Shown here in pieces: positions 16,723-26,720 of a stretch of DNA of 46,434 bases. Source of the DNA: Ferrovibrio sp. (GTDB lineage: Bacteria; Pseudomonadota; Alphaproteobacteria; Ferrovibrionales; Ferrovibrionaceae); NCBI RefSeq assembly GCF_029255545.1, contig NZ_JANLJJ010000082.1, positions 53,883-100,316 of the forward strand, read 5' to 3'. Numbering within the stretch: the first letter of the stretch is position 1; the number at the start of each line of letters is the position of its first letter. The notes beneath the pieces were generated by a model, which had not been told where the DNA came from, searched no databases, and saw only the letters and a list, made by a program, of their open reading frames with translations. Made by a program: the position numbers and the translations under genes.

Positions 16723-18003
16723 CTATTCGGCCGCGGCCCGCATCGGGTTATTAGGGTGCTGGGTCCAGTTCTGGTAGACGCTGCCGTCATCGACCCGCTT
16801 CATGGTGATGCAGCCCTCGACCGGGCAGACATGCAGACAGAGATTGCAGCCGACGCAGTCTTCATCGACCACCTCGTATCTGCGGCCGCCACCATCCATG
16901 CGCGCCGCCGTGATCGCCTGATGCGAGGTATCCTCGCAGGCAATATGGCACAGCCCGCATTTGATGCATTTGTCCTGATCGATCTGCGCGACGATCTGGT
17001 ACGAAAGATTGAGGTTCTTCCAGTCCGTGACATTCGGCGTCGCCAGGCCTCGGAATGCCTCCAGCGCCGCGTAGCCCTTGCCATCCATCCAGCGCGCCAG
17101 GCCATCGGCCATGTCGTCGACGATACGGAAGCCGTAATGCATTGCCGCCGTGCAGACCTGTACGCTGCCGGCGCCCAACGCCATGAACTCGGCGGCATCG
17201 CGCCAGGTCTCGATTCCGCCGATGCCCGAGATCGGAATGTTCTTGCATTCCGGATCGCGGGCGATCTGCGCCACCATGTTGAGCGCAATGGGTTTCACCG
17301 CCGGGCCGCAATAGCCGCCCGAGGTGCCCTTGCCATCCACCGTGGGCGTCGGCGCCATCAGGTCGAGGTCGACGCTGACGATGGAATTGATGGTATTGAT
17401 CAGGCTGACCGCGTCGGCGCCGCCGCGCACCGCTGCCCGGGCTGGGCCGAGGATGTTGGTGATATTGGGCGTCAGCTTCACGATGACCGGCATGCGGCTG
17501 TATTGCTTGCACCAGCGCGTGACCATTTCGACATAATCCGGCACCTGGCCAACCGCCGCGCCCATGCCGCGTTCCGGCATGCCGTGCGGGCAGCCAAAAT
17601 TCAGCTCGACGCCATCGGCGCCGGTCTCCTCGACCCGCCTGAGGATGGCCTTCCAGGCATCCTCCTCGCAGGGCACCATCAGCGAGACGATCAGGGCGCG
17701 ATCCGGCCAGTCGCGTTTCACCTGCTTGATTTCCTGCAGGTTGATTTCCAGCGGCCGGTCGGTGATCAGCTCGATGTTGTTGAGACCGGCGACGCGATTG
17801 CCCTTGTAGGAATAGGCGCCGTAGCGCGACGAGACATTGACGATCGGCGGCCCGTCCTCGCCGAGCGTTTTCCATACCACGCCGCCCCAGCCGGCCTGGA
17901 AGGCGCGCACCACGTTATAGGCCTTGTCGGTGGGTGGCGCCGAGGCAAGCCAGAATGGATTGGGCGCCTTGATGCCGGCGAATGTCGTGGTCAGGCTGGC
18001 CAT
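16723..18003 (-). CDS. preA: NAD-dependent dihydropyrimidine dehydrogenase subunit PreA
   Basis: This 426-residue flavoprotein reduces uracil and thymine to their dihydro forms. The dihydroorotate-dehydrogenase-like barrel includes the active-site loop GCPHGMPERGMG with Cys138. Two [4Fe-4S] motifs lie at the C-terminus: cysteines 346/349/352/356 and 383/386/389/393. This matches the C-terminal half of mammalian dihydropyrimidine dehydrogenase, with PreT as the other half. I start it at the ATG at 18003, preceded by GAGGGAGGG, rather than at the 39-codon longer frame. It follows preT by 14 nt and leads into the amidohydrolase gene, so the operon encodes consecutive steps of the pathway. Confidence 0.94.
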   Translation of the reverse strand: MASLTTTFAGIKAPNPFWLASAPPTDKAYNVVRAFQAGWGGVVWKTLGEDGPPIVNVSSRYGAYSYKGNRVAGLNNIELITDRPLEINLQEIKQVKRDWPDRALIVSLMVPCEEDAWKAILRRVEETGADGVELNFGCPHGMPERGMGAAVGQVPDYVEMVTRWCKQYSRMPVIVKLTPNITNILGPARAAVRGGADAVSLINTINSIVSVDLDLMAPTPTVDGKGTSGGYCGPAVKPIALNMVAQIARDPECKNIPISGIGGIETWRDAAEFMALGAGSVQVCTAAMHYGFRIVDDMADGLARWMDGKGYAALEAFRGLATPNVTDWKNLNLSYQIVAQIDQDKCIKCGLCHIACEDTSHQAITAARMDGGGRRYEVVDEDCVGCNLCLHVCPVEGCITMKRVDDGSVYQNWTQHPNNPMRAAAE

Positions 18004-18017
18004 GTTTCGTCCCTCCC

Positions 18018-19421
18018 TCAGGCTGCCGCACGCTGGGTCAGCGCGCGGTTGATGGCTTCCGCCGCCACCTTGCCGGCCTGCACCGCGGCAACCGTCAGGT
18101 CCTGGCCGCCTGCGACACAATCGCCCCCGGCCCAGACCTTGTCCAGCGAGGTACGGCCCTCGGCATCGGCGGCGATCCGGCCCTGCTTGAGCATAAGCAG
18201 GTCGCGCCCGTCTTCGCGCAGCGGATCAGCGACAAAGACCTGACCAATGGCCTTGAACACCATGTCAGCCTCCAGCGCGAATTGCTCGCCGGTGCCAACC
18301 AGCTTGCCGGCCCGATCCAGCACGGTGTGCTCGAATACCGCACGGCGCACATGACCATTCTCCCCCTCCAGCCGCAATGGCTGGGCCCAGAGCCGGATCA
18401 TGACGCCGTTCTCCTTGGCGAAAGCCTGCTCATGGTCGGTGGCGCTCATCGCGTCCGCGCCCCGCCGGTAAACCAGCGTCACGTCCTCGGCGCCCAGCCG
18501 CTTGATCTGCACGGCCATGTCAATCGCGGTATTGCCGCCGCCAATCACCACCACCCGCCGACCGACTGGCAAATTGGCGAAATCCGCAGCGCGGCGCAGT
18601 TCGGCGATATAGTCGACTGCATTCATCACGCCGTCCAGTTGCTCGCCGTCGCAATCCAGCGCCTTCACGCCGCCAAGCCCGAGGCCGAGAAAAACGGCAT
18701 CGAAGTCGCGCCGCAAATCGCTTAAGCGGATGTCGTGGCCGAGTCGCATGCCGGTTTTCGCGGTGATGCCGCCGATATCGAGAATGAAGTCGACCTCGCG
18801 TCCGGCATAGCCATGTGGCACCTTGTATTCCGCCACGCCATAACTGTTCAGGCCGCCCAAAGCCTCCCTGGCCTCGAACACCGTGACGTCATGCCCCTGC
18901 ATGGCCAGGCGATGGGCACAGGCCAGGCCCGCCGGGCCACCACCCACCACGGCAACACGCTTGCCGGTCGCGGCGGCACGGGCAAAGGGATGCTGGTTGG
19001 CCGGCGTGCCGTGATCCGTGGCATAACGCTGCAACAGGCCAATCGGGATCGGCTTGCCCTCTTCCGCCATGCGCACGCAGGAGCGTTCGCACAGGATTTC
19101 CGTCGGGCAGACCCGGGCACAGGACCCACCGAAAATATTCTGCTCGTAGATGCGCAAAGCCGCGCCGGCCGTGTTGCCAGTGGCGATCTTGCGGATGAAG
19201 CCGGGAATATCGATGCCGGTTGGGCAGGCCTCGATGCAGGGGGCGTCATAGCAGAAATAGCAGCGGTTCGACTCGATCAGCGCCGCCTGCTGGTCCAATG
19301 CCGGCACCGCGGCCGCGAACCCGGCCGCATAGCCCTCGGCGGGCAGCCGGCCGGGCCGGATATCCGGTCCAGTGGATTTCACACTGGCTGATTTCACGCT
19401 GGTATCACGCCCATTCGCCAT
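18018..19421 (-). CDS. preT: NAD(P)-dependent dihydropyrimidine dehydrogenase subunit PreT
   Basis: 467 residues, related to the glutamate synthase small subunit and the N-terminal half of dihydropyrimidine dehydrogenase. N-terminal cysteine clusters (CYFCYDAPCIEACPTGID, then CARVCPTEILCERSC) bind iron-sulfur centres. VAVVGGGPAGLACAHRLA binds FAD and RVVVIGGGNTAIDMAV binds the nicotinamide nucleotide. It passes electrons from NAD(P)H to PreA. It is the first gene of the operon; a GGGGGAG ribosome site precedes the ATG. A RutR-type operator lies about 140 bases upstream in the spacer shared with the TetR-family regulator. Confidence 0.93.
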   Translation of the reverse strand: MANGRDTSVKSASVKSTGPDIRPGRLPAEGYAAGFAAAVPALDQQAALIESNRCYFCYDAPCIEACPTGIDIPGFIRKIATGNTAGAALRIYEQNIFGGSCARVCPTEILCERSCVRMAEEGKPIPIGLLQRYATDHGTPANQHPFARAAATGKRVAVVGGGPAGLACAHRLAMQGHDVTVFEAREALGGLNSYGVAEYKVPHGYAGREVDFILDIGGITAKTGMRLGHDIRLSDLRRDFDAVFLGLGLGGVKALDCDGEQLDGVMNAVDYIAELRRAADFANLPVGRRVVVIGGGNTAIDMAVQIKRLGAEDVTLVYRRGADAMSATDHEQAFAKENGVMIRLWAQPLRLEGENGHVRRAVFEHTVLDRAGKLVGTGEQFALEADMVFKAIGQVFVADPLREDGRDLLMLKQGRIAADAEGRTSLDKVWAGGDCVAGGQDLTVAAVQAGKVAAEAINRALTQRAAA

Positions 19422-19560
19422 GACCTGCTCCCCCGTAGGCCTGCGTCGACGACTGCATCATGCCAATCCCTCATCGGCATGATGCCTCGCAAGAAAGATG
19501 CCGCAGCGCCCTGATCGCCGCCCTGCATCCACTGCATTGCGGAGCGAGGCTAGGATTTTC

Positions 19561-19576
19561 TTGACCAAATGGTCAA
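19561..19576. promoter_or_regulatory. RutR-type operator, perfect palindrome
   Basis: TTGACCAAATGGTCAA is an exact match to the TTGACCA-N2-TGGTCAA site bound by RutR of enterobacteria. It lies in the 283-base spacer between preT and the divergent TetR/RutR-like gene, so one site can serve both promoters. TTGACC in each direction could also act as a -35 element, which would make bound regulator block RNA polymerase (inference). Confidence 0.85.
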
Positions 19577-19704
19577 GTCTGGATTTGCTGTTGCTGCGGC
19601 ACCAGCGTTTCGCTTTGATAGCGGCGAAGTGATCCGCATAAAGAATCTGCACGAGCCGTATGCACTTGCCCGCGACTTGGGCAGAAACGACACGGGAAGA
19701 GTGA

Positions 19705-20400
19705 ATGCTTGGCAAACCGACCCGAAAACCTGCGGCCCGCAATCAAGTGGCGAGCGACGGCAACGCCAATGGACCGGCCGGCGCCATCCGGCGCCGCAAT
19801 GTGGAAAAGATTCTGAAAGCAGCCGAATCCGTCTTTGCCAAGAAAGGCTTCGCCGGTGCCAGCACGGCCGAGATCGCCCGCAAGGCCGGCGTGCCCAAGG
19901 CCAACCTGCACTATTATTTCCGCACCAAGCAGGAGCTTTATGCCAGCGTGCTGGATGCCATTTTAGAGGTCTGGCTCGATGCGCTGGACCAGGAAATCCA
20001 GCCCGAAGCCGACCCGGCAACCGCCCTGAGCAACTACATCGCGCGCAAAATGGCGGCTTCGCAGCGTTCGCCTGAGCCCTCGCGTCTCTGGGCCATCGAG
20101 GTGATCGGCGGCGGCCGCCACGTCCAGCCATTCCTGCGCAACCGCTTGCGCCGCCTGGTAAAAGAGAAAACCACGGTGATCGAAGGCTGGATTGCAGCCG
20201 GCAAGCTCAAACCCGTCAATCCAACGCATCTGCTTTTCATGATCTGGGCAATGACGCAGACCTATGCCGATTTCGCCGCCCAGATTGCCGCGGTGCTGGA
20301 CAAGAAAAGCCTGGATGACGCGGTTTTTGCGACCGGCAGCGAAACGATACGCAGCCTGATTCTTAACGGCCTGGGCGCCCGACAGAAAATCCGGCTCTGA
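19705..20400 (+). CDS. rutR: TetR family transcriptional regulator, RutR-like
   Basis: This 231-residue regulator has a low-complexity N-terminal tail of about 28 residues, then a TetR helix-turn-helix (ILKAAESVFAKKGFAGAST, IARKAGVPKANLHYYF). The C-terminal domain is of the RutR type (SRLWAIEVIGGGRHVQPFL, TQTYADFAAQI). RutR proteins release DNA on binding uracil or thymine, so induction of pyrimidine catabolism by its own substrate is expected (family knowledge). The gene diverges from preT and the two predicted operators match the RutR consensus, which supports orthologous DNA specificity. The start has GGAAGAG upstream. The symbol is given by similarity only. Confidence 0.85.
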   Translation: MLGKPTRKPAARNQVASDGNANGPAGAIRRRNVEKILKAAESVFAKKGFAGASTAEIARKAGVPKANLHYYFRTKQELYASVLDAILEVWLDALDQEIQPEADPATALSNYIARKMAASQRSPEPSRLWAIEVIGGGRHVQPFLRNRLRRLVKEKTTVIEGWIAAGKLKPVNPTHLLFMIWAMTQTYADFAAQIAAVLDKKSLDDAVFATGSETIRSLILNGLGARQKIRL

Positions 20401-20476
20401 ATTTGCCGAAAAACCATGCAGGCCACCGGCCCCTTGCGCAGCCGGATAGCGGAACAGTATCTGGCTCACGATTTTC

Positions 20477-20492
20477 TTGACCGTTTGGTCAG
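20477..20492. promoter_or_regulatory. Second RutR-type operator, before dihydropyrimidinase
   Basis: TTGACCGTTTGGTCAG matches 12 of the 14 defined positions of the RutR consensus. Like the first site it is preceded by ATTTTC, so the conserved block is longer than the palindrome itself. It lies 47 bases before the chosen dihydropyrimidinase start. TTGACC could be a -35 element with a weak -10 about 17 bases later. This puts hydantoinase under the same control as the divergent preT operon. Confidence 0.75.
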
Positions 20493-20499
20493 GTCGTGA

Positions 20500-21990
<1,491 letters not shown>

Positions 21991-22047
21991 CCCTGCCGCA
22001 CTGGCTGGCGACTGAAATGGAAAGACCGACCGCAAGGGAATGAGAAA

Positions 22048-22092
22048 TGGTGGGCGGTGAGCGGATCGAGCCCCCGACATTTTCAATGTAAA
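22048..22092 (-). repeat. Degenerate copy of the 3' part of tRNA-Val (possible attachment-site remnant)
   Basis: These 45 bases match positions 26721-26765 of the intact tRNA-Val at 37 of 45 bases in the same orientation, including an unbroken 14-base match over the CCA end and 3' acceptor strand. The match continues three bases (AAA) beyond the tRNA end. It covers the acceptor 3' strand, T arm and part of the anticodon arm but has no 5' half, so it is not a tRNA gene. Its placement, 4673 bases from the tRNA on the 3' side, is that expected of the far end of a tRNA-integrated element. Confidence 0.7.
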
Positions 22093-22249
22093 TAAATCGA
22101 GAATATTGTCCTGAGAATACGCATATCGGCCACATGGCTGCCAGGTTCGGTCAATCATGGCCGAAATTGGCCCGTCGCATCACCGACAAACGGCCGTTCA
22201 TATAGGCGCACAATGTCTTCTGCTTGTCAGCATCTCAACTGACGCTGCG

Positions 22250-23674
22250 TCAACGCTCCCGCATGCTCTCGTCACGGTACCGCATAATTGGCGACAGCAA
22301 ATAATCAATAAATCGGCGCTGGTCCGTTTTGATTTCAGCCGTCAGAGCCATGCCGGCGCCAAGGACGAAGCGCTGGCCATCGACGTCGATCCATGCCCGA
22401 TCCAGGGAGATCCGCGCGGGATAGATCAGGCCGCGTTTTTCATCCGGTACGGCGTCGCGTGAAACCGACGCCACCCTCCCCGGTATGGTTCCGTATTTCG
22501 TGAACAGGAATGTTTCCAGCTTGATCTCGACTCCCTGGCCGGGCTGGATAAAGCCGATATCGCGGTTCTGCAGCATAATTTCTGCTTCCAGCCCATCGCC
22601 ATCTGGCACGATCGCGAGCAGGGGCTGGGCTGGCGTGACGACGCCGCCGATGGTGTGGATCGCCAATTGCTGCACTACGCCATCCAGGGGGGCAGCAAGG
22701 GTTTGCAGGTCGTGCCGCTGTTCGGCTTTCAGAACTTCTTCTTCAAGCGACGAGACCTTCCGCATCGTCTCGTTACGCTGGCTGCGGACATCCCGCAGAT
22801 ATTCGGACTGGACCTGCTGCCTCTGCCGGCGTATGGCCTGCAGCGCCGCCTGGGCTTCTTCCCGCTTAAACCGTAATCCGCGCTGTTCATGCTCCATTTC
22901 AACGAGCTGCTGCTGCAGCTCCAGCGCTGTCAGGCGGGAGCCAAAGCCCTTGTCCGCCAGCTCGGTCCGGGCATTCGTGCGTTGCCGCAGCAGAGGTATG
23001 GCCTGTTCCAGCCTGTGAATTGCCACTTCCACCGATTTGTATTCGGCCTCGCGGCGTTCACGCTCCGCATCCAGTCCGGCCAGCCGCGCCATATGCTCGT
23101 CTGCCTGATTGGCTAGCCAGGCCCGCTGCAACTCAACCAGCTCGCGTGGCGTGCCTGGCGGCGCCTTGAAATGCCGCATTGGCTCGTCGGGATGAAGCGC
23201 CGCGTCCAATCGCGCCGCATCCGCACGCGCCGCGACCAGGTCGGCGATCAGGCGCCGCATGTCGGCACCGGCGGATGTCGGATCGAGTTCCACCAGCACA
23301 TCGCCCGTCTTCACTGACTGTCCGTCCCGCACATGGATCGCCCGTACGACGCCGGTTTCCAGCGGCTGTATCACTTTGGTTTTACCCGCCGGGATCGTCC
23401 GACCATCAGCGATTGCAACGACATCGAGCCTGCCGATGAACGACCAGGCCAGACCAATCACAAGCAATGCAGTCAGCGCCAGCAGCGTGATTCGCGCCGT
23501 TGGCGAGGCTGGCGTCTCCAGAACCTCAAGCGCGGCGGGCAAAAAGTCGATTTCGTCGCGCCGGCGCCGCGGCAGCGGCGGTCTCTGCCGCTCAAGCTGC
23601 CAGGCCGTTTTCGCAACAACGGCAGCATGCCTGACGCCGGCCCAGATCGATGCGAGGCGCGGGCTATATAGCAT
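22250..23674 (-). CDS. HlyD family type I secretion periplasmic adaptor
   Basis: About 474 residues. A cytoplasmic N-terminal region is followed by one transmembrane helix (LLALTALLVIGLAWSFIG), a barrel-sandwich segment (VIQPLETGVVRAIHVRDGQ), a long charged helical hairpin rich in Gln, Glu and Arg, and a C-terminal beta domain (YPARISLDRAWIDVDG). This is the adaptor that links the inner-membrane ABC exporter to an outer-membrane TolC channel; no TolC gene is in the window. I start at the ATG at 23674; a GTG three codons upstream is in frame. It overlaps the exporter gene by 11 nt, so the two are coupled. Confidence 0.9.
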   Translation of the reverse strand: MLYSPRLASIWAGVRHAAVVAKTAWQLERQRPPLPRRRRDEIDFLPAALEVLETPASPTARITLLALTALLVIGLAWSFIGRLDVVAIADGRTIPAGKTKVIQPLETGVVRAIHVRDGQSVKTGDVLVELDPTSAGADMRRLIADLVAARADAARLDAALHPDEPMRHFKAPPGTPRELVELQRAWLANQADEHMARLAGLDAERERREAEYKSVEVAIHRLEQAIPLLRQRTNARTELADKGFGSRLTALELQQQLVEMEHEQRGLRFKREEAQAALQAIRRQRQQVQSEYLRDVRSQRNETMRKVSSLEEEVLKAEQRHDLQTLAAPLDGVVQQLAIHTIGGVVTPAQPLLAIVPDGDGLEAEIMLQNRDIGFIQPGQGVEIKLETFLFTKYGTIPGRVASVSRDAVPDEKRGLIYPARISLDRAWIDVDGQRFVLGAGMALTAEIKTDQRRFIDYLLSPIMRYRDESMRER

Positions 23675-25862
23675 GGAGCCCACCAGCCTGCTGACGCATC
23701 ATGGCGGCAAATCGCCCGCCCTGGCGCAGCAGTTGCTCGGGCGGGCCATCCTCTATCACTTGCCCGTTTTCGACCGTGATGATCCGATGGGCCTGCCGCA
23801 CGGCGGACAGGCGATGGGCGATGATCAGGACCGTACGGCCCTGGCAAATCCGCTCCATGTTGGCCTGGATAGCCGCCTCAGACTCTACATCCAGGGCACT
23901 GGTCGCTTCATCGAAGATCAGTACGCGAGGATTGGTGATCAACGCGCGCGAAATGGCCACGCGCTGACGCTGTCCACCTGAAAGGGTCGAGCCGCGTTCG
24001 CCCACCACGGTATCGTAACCCTGCGGCAGGCTCATGATGAAATCATGCGCGCCGGCCAATTGCGCGGCCGCGATCACCCGATCAAGCGGCAGCCCGGGGT
24101 CGGCCAGGGCGATATTGTCGCGAACGGTGCCTGTGAACAGCGTGCTTTCCTGAAGCACGACGCCGATCATCCGCCGCAACGCGCTCGGATCTACCTGCGC
24201 GAGATCCAGGCCGTCCATGGCGATGCGGCCTGCCTCGGGCATGTACAGGCGCTGCACCAGCTTGGCAAGCGTGCTTTTGCCCGATCCCGACGGACCGACG
24301 ATACCGACCACCTGCCCGGCGGGAATCTGCAGCGACAGATTGCGAAGAACCTCCGGCCCATCGGGGCGGTAGCGGAAAATGACGCGGTCGAACACGATCC
24401 AGCCTTTCAGACCTGGCAGGGACTGCCGGCCTGCGCTCAATCCGCCTTCGGTTCTGGTGTTGAGAATGTCTCCCAAGCGCTCGATCGAAAGCCGGGCCTG
24501 CTGGAAATCCTGCCAGAGCTGGGCGATGCGCAGGATCGGCCCGCTGACCCGGGCCGACAGCATGTTGAACGCAACCAGTTCTCCAACCGTGAGATCACCA
24601 TCGATCACGAGCTTCGCGCCGGCCCATAATGTGGCAGCAACGACGATCCGGCTGATCATCTGCGCCGTTTGGCTGGCTATGTTGGCCAGGTTGCCGACGC
24701 GGAACGCCGCCCGCACATAGGCGGCCAGCAATTCCTCCCAGCGGCGCTGCACCAGCGGCTCGATTGCCATGGCTTTTACCGTCTCGATGCCGCCGATGCG
24801 CTCTACCAGGAAGGACTGGTTTTCCGAACCGCGTGCGAATTTCTCATCGAGGCGCCGCTTCAATACCGGCGTCACCAGAACTGAAATAACAATATAGAAC
24901 GGCACTGCGGCCAGGCATATCCATGTCAGCAGCGGGCTGTACAGGAACATGACGGCGACGAAGACGAAGGTGAAAAACAGGTCGAGCGCCGCCGTCAGGG
25001 TCGAACCGGTCAGAAAAGTTCTGATATTTTCCAGTTCACGCACCCGCGCCACGCTGTCGCCTACCCGACGCGCCTCGAAATACGACAGCGGCAGAGCCAT
25101 CAGATGACCAAAAAGCCGGGCGCCCAGCTCAAGGTCGATACGGTTCGTCGTATGCGAGAACAAATACGTTCTCAGTACGCCGAACACGGTCTCGAACACG
25201 GCCAGCATCAGCAGGGCGAAAACCAGCACGTCCAGGGTGGAGAGGGAGCGATGCACCATCACCTTGTCGATCACCACCTGGAACATCAGCGGCGAGACCA
25301 GAGCCAGGATCTGGATGATGAAGGAGGCCAGCAGGACTTCGCCGAACATCCTGCGGTATTTCACCACCGCCGGAATGAACCAGGAGATATCGAAGCGCCG
25401 CTGCGAACCGGCCAAGTCTGCGCGAGTGGTAATCAGGATCAGTTCGCCGGTCCAGTCCCGCTCGAAGTCTTCCCGCCCGCGCGACACCGGGCGGCCATCA
25501 TGCCCTTCGGCGAGCAGGACCTCGTCCCGCCCTCCCTGGTTGCGGAAAGCCGCCAGCACGACAAAGCTGCCATCTTTCCGGCATGCGATGGCTGGTAACG
25601 GCGTGTGCCGCAGCTTGTCCCACCGGCTGCTGACGCGGCGGATTTTCACGCCAAGCTGGCGACCGGCGCGAACGAGTTCGTCCGGAGCAATCAGGCGATC
25701 GGCATGGCCATAACGATGAGCCAGTTGGCCAAGGTCGACAGCCTGACCGAGCACCCGCATCACCAGGGCGAGACACGACAATCCGCTGTCAGGCCCCAGC
25801 GGCATAGAGCCCGGTGCCGCCACCGAATATTCGTCGGCGCCCTGCCCGTGCGGGGCCGTCAT
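23664..25862 (-). CDS. Type I secretion ABC transporter (permease/ATPase) with C39-like domain
   Basis: This 732-residue exporter of the HlyB class has an N-terminal C39-peptidase-like domain (about 1-130). The peptidase pattern reads DSGLSCLALVM at 25-35, with Ser26 in place of the catalytic cysteine. The usual downstream histidine position reads KDGSFVVLAAF. It should therefore bind rather than cleave substrate, as in RTX exporters. Six membrane helices follow, then an ATPase domain with GPSGSGKST, LSGGQRQR and VLIFDEATSALD. The gene overlaps the small RTX-like gene upstream as ATGA and the HlyD gene downstream, forming a three-gene operon. Confidence 0.92.
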   Translation of the reverse strand: MTAPHGQGADEYSVAAPGSMPLGPDSGLSCLALVMRVLGQAVDLGQLAHRYGHADRLIAPDELVRAGRQLGVKIRRVSSRWDKLRHTPLPAIACRKDGSFVVLAAFRNQGGRDEVLLAEGHDGRPVSRGREDFERDWTGELILITTRADLAGSQRRFDISWFIPAVVKYRRMFGEVLLASFIIQILALVSPLMFQVVIDKVMVHRSLSTLDVLVFALLMLAVFETVFGVLRTYLFSHTTNRIDLELGARLFGHLMALPLSYFEARRVGDSVARVRELENIRTFLTGSTLTAALDLFFTFVFVAVMFLYSPLLTWICLAAVPFYIVISVLVTPVLKRRLDEKFARGSENQSFLVERIGGIETVKAMAIEPLVQRRWEELLAAYVRAAFRVGNLANIASQTAQMISRIVVAATLWAGAKLVIDGDLTVGELVAFNMLSARVSGPILRIAQLWQDFQQARLSIERLGDILNTRTEGGLSAGRQSLPGLKGWIVFDRVIFRYRPDGPEVLRNLSLQIPAGQVVGIVGPSGSGKSTLAKLVQRLYMPEAGRIAMDGLDLAQVDPSALRRMIGVVLQESTLFTGTVRDNIALADPGLPLDRVIAAAQLAGAHDFIMSLPQGYDTVVGERGSTLSGGQRQRVAISRALITNPRVLIFDEATSALDVESEAAIQANMERICQGRTVLIIAHRLSAVRQAHRIITVENGQVIEDGPPEQLLRQGGRFAAMMRQQAGGLHAI

Positions 25863-26086
25863 GTCCAGGTCGTCGTAAAGATCGGCGCCAGATCATTGGC
25901 AACCTGCGGATCCAGCACGAACTGGCCGGCCGCCAGCGCGGCATAGGCAGCCATCGCATCCACCGGCGCCAGCACGTTGCCCGCATCGCCATTCAGCGCG
26001 TCATTGCCCGCCAGGCCGCGTAACTCATCCGCATCCGCGGTGCCACTGAGAGCATTATCGGTTGCATCGCCGGTAATCGTCGCCAC
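25859..26086 (-). CDS. Small RTX-like protein, candidate substrate of the adjacent type I exporter
   Basis: 75 residues from a GTG start with a strong purine run (GAGGGGGG) five bases before it. The N-terminal half resembles the start of RTX proteins (MATITGDATDNALSGTADAD, then LRGLAGNDALNGDAGN) with two to three weak calcium-binding nonapeptides. The C-terminal half is Ala-rich and ends APIFTTTWT; type I secretion signals are C-terminal, so this tail could be one. Its stop overlaps the exporter start (ATGA). It may be a very small secreted protein, or the remnant of a large RTX protein after an internal deletion. No homolog is recognised for the tail. Confidence 0.6.
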   Translation of the reverse strand: MATITGDATDNALSGTADADELRGLAGNDALNGDAGNVLAPVDAMAAYAALAAGQFVLDPQVANDLAPIFTTTWT

Positions 26087-26720
26087 GGCAGTCCCCCCTC
26101 AATGGCTGCGACTCGCACGAATCGCTCAGGATGCATTCCCCAACCTTTCTGCAACCTTTTGCCGAGAGTCAACTTCCCATAGTGGTGGAAACATTAAATT
26201 CATACCTCTTCGCGGGTATTTCTCCGCCTGTCGCATTGCAGCAACGAGGGCGAATCCGGGCGGTCGGAAATTTGGACGCGCCTGGTTGAAGCATTGCCTG
26301 TCGCGTGTGACATGCCTCCGATTGCGGGCGCCACGCCGGCCGAAGCCTATCCTGAAAAACCTGCTGAGGAGATAAACCAGCTTTGCCTCCGAGCCACGGG
26401 CTGATCCACCGCGCACTGAATCCTGCCGACCACCGGCGGCATTGTGTATTCCACCGATCACGGCCAATCAGTGTTCAAGTGTCTGAAGGAAAAGGCTGAC
26501 AGCCATAGCAGGATGTCTTGTGCACGATCGGTGCGGAGAACATGAAGACGCTGAAGAATTTGCCGAATGAGCCGATCGTGGATTTCTCGCTTCAGCGGTA
26601 TGCCTCTTTGCGGAGGCGGACCCGCCTTGGGAGCAATCGAATCCGTTATCGGCCGCCAAGGCCAGAAAAGGCCTACACAGTATCCATTTGTCGCCAAATC
26701 GGTGGGGGAGTCCTGAAAAA
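26087..26720. other. 634-base region without a recognisable gene, between the RTX-like gene and tRNA-Val
   Basis: Open frames here are short and lack ribosome sites or recognisable products. The leftmost hundred bases upstream of the GTG should hold the promoter of the secretion operon, but no convincing -35/-10 pair is visible. A minus-strand reading of about 45 codons near 26460-26600 (IHDRLIRQILQRLHVL and on) looks protein-like and may be gene debris. I cannot assign it. The stretch fits a decayed end of an inserted element. Confidence 0.4.

Noticed and set aside
16684-18243. 519-codon plus-strand open frame
   Set aside because: It is antisense to preA and the end of preT, both certain genes, with composition typical of a shadow frame.
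22048-22092. Second tRNA-Val gene
   Set aside because: Only the 3' portion is present; the 5' acceptor strand and D arm are missing and the T stem is mispaired. It is treated as a repeat remnant.
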